Below, one piece after another: positions 6,720-11,725 of a stretch of DNA of 11,725 bases. Source of the DNA: Candidatus Pacearchaeota archaeon (GTDB lineage Archaea; Nanobdellota; Nanobdellia; Pacearchaeales; GW2011-AR1); contig NZCB01000009.1 of assembly GCA_002688165.1 (NCBI GenBank), forward strand, positions 13,133 through 24,857, given 5' to 3'. The notes below the pieces were generated by a model that ran no database searches, was not told where the DNA came from, and worked only from the letters and a program-made list of their open reading frames with translations. Every line of letters starts with the position of its first letter. Position 1 is the first letter of the stretch. Made by a program: the position numbers and the translations under genes.

Positions 6720-8789
6720 ATGAAAGTAATTATTCTTGCTGCAGGACAGGGAAAGAGGCTACGACCTATAACTGATAATATTCCAAAATCTTTGGTCAAA
6801 TTAGGGGATAAAACAATCATAGAACATTCTCTAGATAGTCTTTCTGAATGTGGAATCAAAGATGTAATTATTGTTTCTGGATTTTATTCGGATAAAATGA
6901 AGGCTCTTTTAGGAGATTATTATAAGGGATGTAGAATAAAACATTGCGTAAACGAAGACTATGCAAACAACGATAATATGTTTTCTATGTGGGTTGCAAA
7001 AGATGAGATAACTGAAGATATAATGTATTTTAATGCAGATGTAATATGCAATTCTGAGATAATTAAAAATCTAATAAATTCCTCCCATAAAAATGTAATT
7101 GTTATAGATGACATAAATCCTATAGAAGCAGATCACATGAAGGTTCGCATAGAAGAAGGAAAGTTAAAGGAAATAAGAAGAGATCTAGAAGATACGAATG
7201 CAAGAGCAATAGGAATGTATAAACTATGCCTGGATGATGCAAGGAAATATTATAGCAATATAGAACAACTTGTTTCTGAAGGAAAAATAAAATCAAAGAT
7301 TGAAATTCCCATGACTATGATGTTTCCAGAATTAGAGATCCATGCTCTTTCAACAGGAAATAATACTTGGTTTGAAATTGATGATATAAATGATTTAAGA
7401 AGAACACAAGAGATTATGCATAGAATTATACCAGATATTTTTAATAATTATGATGAGATTTCAAGGACTGAATTAAGGGGGCATGCATTAGACATTTTAT
7501 CTGCTGGAGTTAATGGGGTGAAACCTAAAAATATAATACCAAAAAAGATGACATATAATAATGGGATTTTAAATATTTATGGAAATGAATTCGATATTTC
7601 AAAAGGAAGGCTTTTTGTAATTGGAGGTGGAAAAGCATCTGGAGCATTAGCAGAGGAAATTGAAAAAATAATTCCTCCAGAATTAATAGCTGGAGGAATA
7701 GTAAATTCAAAAACAGAGGATTCGATTACCAAAAAGATACAGATTGTAAGGGCAACACATCCAATTCCAGGAGAAATTGGAATAATGGGGGTAAATAGTA
7801 TGTTAGGATTGACTATGGATTTAAAACCAGAAGATATTGTAATATGCTTAATATCTGGAGGAGGATCTTCACTTATGCCTTCACCAGTAGATGGAATAAC
7901 CTTAGATGAAAAGAAAATTCTAACAGATTTAATGATAAAATCTGGGGCAGAAACTTATGAAATCAATATTGTAAGAAAGCACCTTTCAAAAACAAAGGGC
8001 GGACAATTAGCAAGACACATACAACCTGCAAAAGTTATAGGTTTAATTATACAAGATGCATTACATCCTAGAGATGATACTGCTTCAGGGCCTACTTGCG
8101 CAGATCAATCAACATTTACTGAATCTCTTGAGATTTTAAGAAGATATAATCTAATAAATGAGATCCCTATAAGCATAAAAGAACGTATAGAACAAGGAGT
8201 TCGAGGCAATGTTCCAGAAACTGTAAAATCTCATGAACCATTTCTATCAAATGTTAATAATCATGTTCTCCTAAATTATAAGATGGCTTTAGATGCAATG
8301 AAACAAAAAGCATTAAGTTTAGGTTATGAGGTTAAAGTTATAGAAGAAACTGTATTTGGAAAATCAAGAGATGCTGCACAATTAATGGGAAAAATCTTAA
8401 CAGAAAAATATGGTGAAATAACAAAGCCTTTCGCATTAATTTGCAATACAGAAACAACAGTTTCTGTAAAAGGATCTGGAAAAGGAGGAAGAAATCAACA
8501 ATTCATAGCAAATATAATTCCAGAAATAAGGGATTTAAGAAATTGTGTAGCTACTTCAATAGATTCTGATGGGATAGACTATTTAGAATCAGCAGGAGGA
8601 GCCATAGCTGATAATAACGACTTCAAAAAATCAGAAGATATAGGGTTAAATGTTGAAGCTCATATTAAAGATAACAACACATACGAATTGCATAAGAAAC
8701 TCAACAACTTATTAATTATGAAAACAACAAATACTAATGTTGGAGATCTACAAGTATATCTTATTGATAAACATAACAATTTACAATAA
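6720..8789 (+). CDS. LicC-like cytidylyltransferase fused to glycerate 2-kinase
   Basis: This 689 aa protein has two enzyme domains. Residues 1 to about 235 form a sugar-nucleotidyltransferase fold of the LicC/phosphocholine-cytidylyltransferase kind: LAAGQGKRLRP (6-16), IPKSLVKL (21-28), YANNDNMFSMW (81-91), the metal-binding Asp107 in FNADV, and NTWFEIDDINDL (215-226). Residues from about 245 to the end match DUF4147/MOFRL glycerate 2-kinases: VIGGGKAS (300-307), HPIP (347-350), LISGGGSSLMPSP (378-389), RKHLSKTKGG (419-428), ASGPT (455-459), and the MOFRL motif GSGKGGRNQQF (585-595). Such kinases make 2-phosphoglycerate from glycerate; such transferases join a phospho-compound to CMP. Together they predict a CDP-activated glycerate or similar hydroxy acid (inference). 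The family's usual SDVxGD segment is replaced by QDALHPRDD (445-453), so the acid may not be glycerate. The protein is cytoplasmic. The asnB-like gene follows after 31 bases with its own promoter. Confidence 0.88.
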   Translation: MKVIILAAGQGKRLRPITDNIPKSLVKLGDKTIIEHSLDSLSECGIKDVIIVSGFYSDKMKALLGDYYKGCRIKHCVNEDYANNDNMFSMWVAKDEITEDIMYFNADVICNSEIIKNLINSSHKNVIVIDDINPIEADHMKVRIEEGKLKEIRRDLEDTNARAIGMYKLCLDDARKYYSNIEQLVSEGKIKSKIEIPMTMMFPELEIHALSTGNNTWFEIDDINDLRRTQEIMHRIIPDIFNNYDEISRTELRGHALDILSAGVNGVKPKNIIPKKMTYNNGILNIYGNEFDISKGRLFVIGGGKASGALAEEIEKIIPPELIAGGIVNSKTEDSITKKIQIVRATHPIPGEIGIMGVNSMLGLTMDLKPEDIVICLISGGGSSLMPSPVDGITLDEKKILTDLMIKSGAETYEINIVRKHLSKTKGGQLARHIQPAKVIGLIIQDALHPRDDTASGPTCADQSTFTESLEILRRYNLINEIPISIKERIEQGVRGNVPETVKSHEPFLSNVNNHVLLNYKMALDAMKQKALSLGYEVKVIEETVFGKSRDAAQLMGKILTEKYGEITKPFALICNTETTVSVKGSGKGGRNQQFIANIIPEIRDLRNCVATSIDSDGIDYLESAGGAIADNNDFKKSEDIGLNVEAHIKDNNTYELHKKLNNLLIMKTTNTNVGDLQVYLIDKHNNLQ

Positions 8790-8792
8790 TTC

Positions 8793-8800
8793 TTATAAAA
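8793..8800 (+). promoter_or_regulatory. TATA element for AsnB-like gene
   Basis: TTATAAAA is centred about 24 bases before the ATG at 8821, in the 31-base gap after the fusion gene. It supports the 8821 start and a leaderless transcript. Confidence 0.6.
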
Positions 8801-8820
8801 CACTCATTCATAAAATTAAC

Positions 8821-10695
8821 ATGTGTGGAATAAATGGATTTACCTTTGAAAACCCTGAAGCAATTAGGGAAATGAATAGACTTCTAAATCACAGGGGCCC
8901 AGATGCTAATGGACAATATGTTAATAATATAACTCTGGGACATACAAGACTAAAAATTATAGATCTATCAGAAAATGCAGCACAACCCATGGCAGACAAT
9001 GAAGAAGATTTAATTTTAACTTTCAATGGAGAAATTTACAATTTTCAAGAACTAAGAACACAATTAGAACAATTAGGGCACAAATTAAAATCAAAATCAG
9101 ATACAGAAGTAATAATCTATGCATACAAGGAATGGGGTTATAACTGTGTTGATTATTTTAATGGAATGTGGGCCTTTGCAATCTATGACAAAAAGAAAAA
9201 CAAAATATTTCTAAGTAGGGACAAGATAGGAAAAAAACCTCTTTATTATCATGAAAACAACAATTTAATTTTCAGCTCAGAAATAAAACCCTTATTCATA
9301 CACAATATAGAAAGAAAACTAAACAAACCTGCAGCATCCTCTTTTCTTTCATACAGATATATTCTAGGAGATGAAACTATGTTTAAAAATATCTACAAAT
9401 TACCTCCTGCACATAATATGATATATGATCTAACAGAAAAGAAAATTGAAAGAATATGGGAATACTGGGACATCACAGATGAGAAAGTGCTTGAAACTGA
9501 GGAAGATATCAAAAATAAAACAGAATATTTATTAAAGGATGCGGTAAGGTTAAGACAAGTTTCCGATGTACCGATTGCAACAACTAATTCTGGAGGCTTA
9601 GATTCAAGCGTAGTCACCTCCATGATGGCCCAAATGCACTCAACACCCATAATATCTTTTACAGTAAAATTTCCAGAAGAAGAATTTGATGAATCTGAAT
9701 TTGCAAAGATACTCTCAGATTATGCAAAAACAGATCATAGAGAAATCTTAATTGATACTCAAGATTACTTCAACTTAATGAAAGAATATGTTAAAATTAA
9801 AGACGAACCAATTGGGATGGCAAATGAAATTGCAACTTATGCTATGTTTAAAAAGATAAAGAAAGATGCAACGGTAATAATGACTGGAGAAGGTGCAGAC
9901 GAACTTTTTGCAGGATATGGAAGAATATTTAGTAGTACTTATGACTATCAAAGACTAAAAAGATTAGAAAAAATAAACAAGATAATTTATGAAACAGATT
10001 ATCCCTCATTACATAAGAAATACCATGGAAAATTTTTCGAAACAGAATTAGATCATTTCTTATTCCAATACAACTATTTCCCAGAAGAAGAGAAAAATTT
10101 TATTCTAAACAAAGAGTCTCAAGAAGACTTCAAACCAATATTCAAAAAGTACTTTGATAGAATAGATGGAGATTATAAGAAAAAAATATCTTATACTTTC
10201 CTCAAACTCCACCTTCCAGTAATATTAGGAAAACTAGATAATTCAGCAATGGCAAGCGCAGTAGAAGTGAGGGCACCTTTTTTAGACTATAGGATGGTCA
10301 ATCATGCTCTTAACTTACCATCCAAATATAAGACAAGGTGGAAAAGTAAATTAGATCAGCAACATTCAAGATATAAATTAGGAGATGAAATATCTGAAAA
10401 CCATGATACCTCTAAATATATATTAAAGGAAGTATCAAAAAAATACATTCCACAACAAATCATTGATAGAAATAAAAAACCATTTCCAGTACCTTTACAA
10501 AAATGGTTCAAAGAAGATTTCCTAAATGAAGCCAAAAGACTTCTACTTTCAGAAGATTCAAGAATAAAAATGGTATGCAAACAAGACAATCTAAAAGTTT
10601 GGATTGAAAAAGGAATAATTAGCGAAGAAAAACTATTCGGTCAAAGATTGTGGAGGCTCGTTAGTCTTGAATTGTGGCTGAGAGAGTGGTTCTAA
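8821..10695 (+). CDS. asnB: AsnB-type glutamine-dependent asparagine synthetase/amidotransferase
   Basis: This 624 aa protein has the two-domain AsnB form. A class II glutamine amidotransferase domain (1 to about 200) frees ammonia from glutamine. An ATP-pyrophosphatase domain activates a carboxylate by adenylation and amidates it. Cys2 in MCGING is the nucleophile exposed after removal of Met1. This fixes the start at 8821 although the frame is open from 8737. Further glutaminase motifs are HRGPD (24-28), TFNGEIYNF (67-75) and SDTE (93-96). The ATP loop is SGGLDSS (257-263), followed later by TGEGADELFAGYG and SAVEVRAPFLD. Length and motifs are complete, so it should be active. Free asparagine is the textbook product. 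In glycan clusters, however, AsnB relatives often amidate uronic or other sugar acids, and the neighbours make that plausible here (inference). Its last 63 bases overlap the convergent phosphatidyltransferase gene. Confidence 0.93.
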   Translation: MCGINGFTFENPEAIREMNRLLNHRGPDANGQYVNNITLGHTRLKIIDLSENAAQPMADNEEDLILTFNGEIYNFQELRTQLEQLGHKLKSKSDTEVIIYAYKEWGYNCVDYFNGMWAFAIYDKKKNKIFLSRDKIGKKPLYYHENNNLIFSSEIKPLFIHNIERKLNKPAASSFLSYRYILGDETMFKNIYKLPPAHNMIYDLTEKKIERIWEYWDITDEKVLETEEDIKNKTEYLLKDAVRLRQVSDVPIATTNSGGLDSSVVTSMMAQMHSTPIISFTVKFPEEEFDESEFAKILSDYAKTDHREILIDTQDYFNLMKEYVKIKDEPIGMANEIATYAMFKKIKKDATVIMTGEGADELFAGYGRIFSSTYDYQRLKRLEKINKIIYETDYPSLHKKYHGKFFETELDHFLFQYNYFPEEEKNFILNKESQEDFKPIFKKYFDRIDGDYKKKISYTFLKLHLPVILGKLDNSAMASAVEVRAPFLDYRMVNHALNLPSKYKTRWKSKLDQQHSRYKLGDEISENHDTSKYILKEVSKKYIPQQIIDRNKKPFPVPLQKWFKEDFLNEAKRLLLSEDSRIKMVCKQDNLKVWIEKGIISEEKLFGQRLWRLVSLELWLREWF

Positions 10696-11427
10696 ATCTT
10701 CCTCAACAGATTCTATCAAATTATGTGCCTCATCATTCTTTTCTATCTCCTTGCTCTTATTCTTCTCCATCTTGAAAAACAACATATAATCAAATGCAAG
10801 CTCTCCAAACAACAATCCATATTCCATTATAAGAGTAAAATACAATATAGAAACTGGATGGATTACCATCCATATAGGTATTATCCAAAACAAAGAACCC
10901 AAATCATATTTTCTAACTAGTGAAACTATGCCTGAAATTTCTTTAGCTTCACTAGTGTCAGTTATTTTCTCACCATATTTTAGGGTAAACATTCTCCTAG
11001 TAAATTCTCTACTCATATATCCGGTAACACAAAGAAATCCAATTATTATATGGCCTGTCACCATACCAAGAATAATAAAAAATCCCGCATGAAAAAATAT
11101 CCAATCACTAACAATATCTGAAAAACCTCCTACGGCACTAAATGTATCCGTTCCCCTAGCAATCTTACCATCAATGGTGTCTCCAAGATTTCTTATAGTT
11201 ATCAAAATAGCAGCAACAATAAATCCCATTGGAGCAGGATAATAATACATTGCAAATATACCTAGGAGACCAAAGATAAATGTAAATACTGTGGTCATAT
11301 TTGCCGATAAACCAAAAACATTATAAGTAAATCTAGCCATCCGAGCAGTAAGTGGATCTAATAATCCCGCAATGTAAACTGGATTTTTAGCATACAAGCA
11401 CTTTTCTAATTTAAACTCCTTTTTCAT
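10633..11427 (-). CDS. CDP-alcohol phosphatidyltransferase family membrane protein
   Basis: This 264 aa integral membrane enzyme moves a phospho-group from a CDP-activated donor to an alcohol, releasing CMP. The family signature is complete and correctly spaced: Asp83, Asp86, Gly87, Ala90, Arg91, Gly100, Asp104 and Asp108. Hydrophobic helices lie at about 46-63, 67-80, 108-137 and 177-208. In archaea the family makes archaetidyl phospholipids, phosphoinositol lipids or soluble inositol phosphodiesters; the substrate cannot be read here. The C-terminal 45 or so residues are hydrophilic and acidic (KNKSKEIEKNDE onward), and the last 20 are encoded opposite the AsnB C-terminus. The setting beside a kinase-cytidylyltransferase fusion hints at a CDP-glycerate-like donor (inference); CDP-archaeol is the conventional alternative. 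A TATA element lies about 25 bases before the ATG. Confidence 0.9.
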   Translation of the reverse strand: MKKEFKLEKCLYAKNPVYIAGLLDPLTARMARFTYNVFGLSANMTTVFTFIFGLLGIFAMYYYPAPMGFIVAAILITIRNLGDTIDGKIARGTDTFSAVGGFSDIVSDWIFFHAGFFIILGMVTGHIIIGFLCVTGYMSREFTRRMFTLKYGEKITDTSEAKEISGIVSLVRKYDLGSLFWIIPIWMVIHPVSILYFTLIMEYGLLFGELAFDYMLFFKMEKNKSKEIEKNDEAHNLIESVEEDLEPLSQPQFKTNEPPQSLTE

Positions 11428-11445
11428 TTTTAATTTTAACTAGGC

Positions 11446-11457
11446 AAATATATAAAG
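11446..11457 (-). promoter_or_regulatory. TATA element for phosphatidyltransferase gene
   Basis: The minus strand reads CTTTATATATTT, centred about 25 bases before the ATG at 11427. It lies in a 109-base divergent region shared with the aminotransferase gene. Confidence 0.65.
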
Positions 11458-11495
11458 ATTGTTGTTAAGAATTCCAAAAACATACCACAATAATC

Positions 11496-11508
11496 CTTAA
11501 AAATAATC
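11496..11508 (+). promoter_or_regulatory. Possible TATA element for aminotransferase gene
   Basis: CTTAAAAATAATC lies about 36 bases before the ATG at 11537. This would leave a leader of about 10 bases, so the gene departs slightly from the leaderless pattern of its neighbours. The match is weaker than the others. Confidence 0.35.
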
Positions 11509-11536
11509 TACTCCATTCTTTAATCTAACTAAGAAG

Positions 11537-11725
11537 ATGGAAAAATACTCTTGGCCCTTACAGGAAGACGTAATTACTGAAGAAGATAAAAACAACTTAA
11601 TTGAATTCATAAACACTACGAAAAGATACACTCAATTCACAAAAGTTAAGGAATTTGAAAGAGCATTCTCGGAATGGCAAGAATGCAAATATTCTGTATA
11701 TGTAAATTCTGGAAGTTCTGCAAAT
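11537..11725 (+). CDS. DegT/DnrJ/EryC1/StrS sugar aminotransferase, N-terminal part
   Basis: There are 63 codons from an ATG to the right edge; the full family protein is about 370-440 aa, so most of the gene, including the PLP lysine, is outside. The visible part is typical of the family's start: a short PLQEDVITEED lead, the KVKEFERAFSEW helix (36-47) and VNSGSSAN (56-63), the cofactor phosphate loop. These enzymes are PLP- or PMP-dependent and transfer an amino group to a keto sugar nucleotide, or in a subset act as 3-dehydrases. NSGSSAN rather than NSGTAA recalls the ColD/RfbH branch, but 63 residues are too few to decide. If it is an aminotransferase, GDP-4-keto-6-deoxymannose from the gmd product is one possible substrate. 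Confidence 0.85.
   Translation, partial: MEKYSWPLQEDVITEEDKNNLIEFINTTKRYTQFTKVKEFERAFSEWQECKYSVYVNSGSSAN

Noticed and set aside
8737..8820. Upstream extension of the AsnB-like gene to 8737
   Set aside because: The catalytic cysteine must follow the initiator Met (MCGING at 8821). The extension would bury it and would overlap the fusion gene.
9393..10589. Minus-strand open frames within the AsnB-like gene
   Set aside because: They are opposite intact AsnB motifs, with no recognisable domains; AT-rich sequence readily gives such frames.
11428..11536. Divergent intergenic region as a possible RNA gene or repeat
   Set aside because: It holds only TATA-like elements; I found no convincing hairpin, tRNA-like fold or repeat.

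Overview
The window is strongly AT-rich and looks archaeal. Seven of the eight apparent first-in-unit genes whose starts lie here have an archaeal-type TATA element centred about 24 to 28 bases before the start codon, which is the layout of leaderless transcripts. No bacterial -35/-10 pairs stand out, and Shine-Dalgarno sequences are nearly absent. Genes are short-spaced and mostly have their own promoters. Together with the low GC this suggests a small-genome archaeon, possibly of the DPANN group (Woesearchaeota/Pacearchaeota-like). The lineage is inferred from style, not from a marker gene.

The content is a cell-surface glycan or envelope-lipid biosynthesis region that continues beyond both ends. 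The left part (1-6290) is on the minus strand. Reading in transcription order it holds a cobalamin-type radical SAM protein, a two-gene unit (GT4-like glycosyltransferase, then a small-molecule SAM methyltransferase), and a second two-gene unit (GDP-mannose 4,6-dehydratase, then a sugar C-methyltransferase cut by the left edge). The dehydratase would make GDP-4-keto-6-deoxymannose, and the C-methyltransferase, whose start overlaps its stop, is the kind of enzyme that methylates such keto sugars. This points to a branched 6-deoxyhexose.

The middle part (6382-10695) is on the plus strand. It holds a small acidic 2Fe-2S ferredoxin divergent from the radical SAM gene, a two-domain fusion of a LicC-like cytidylyltransferase with a glycerate 2-kinase (DUF4147/MOFRL), and an AsnB-type glutamine amidotransferase. 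The fusion is the most unusual gene: kinase plus cytidylyltransferase on one chain predicts a CDP-activated small acid such as CDP-glycerate. The next gene, on the minus strand, is a CDP-alcohol phosphatidyltransferase with an intact catalytic signature, and it overlaps the 3' end of the AsnB gene by 63 bases. A DegT/StrS-type sugar aminotransferase begins at 11537 and runs off the right edge.

No RNA genes, insertion sequences, CRISPR arrays or long repeats were seen, and no gene-free stretch exceeds about 110 bases.
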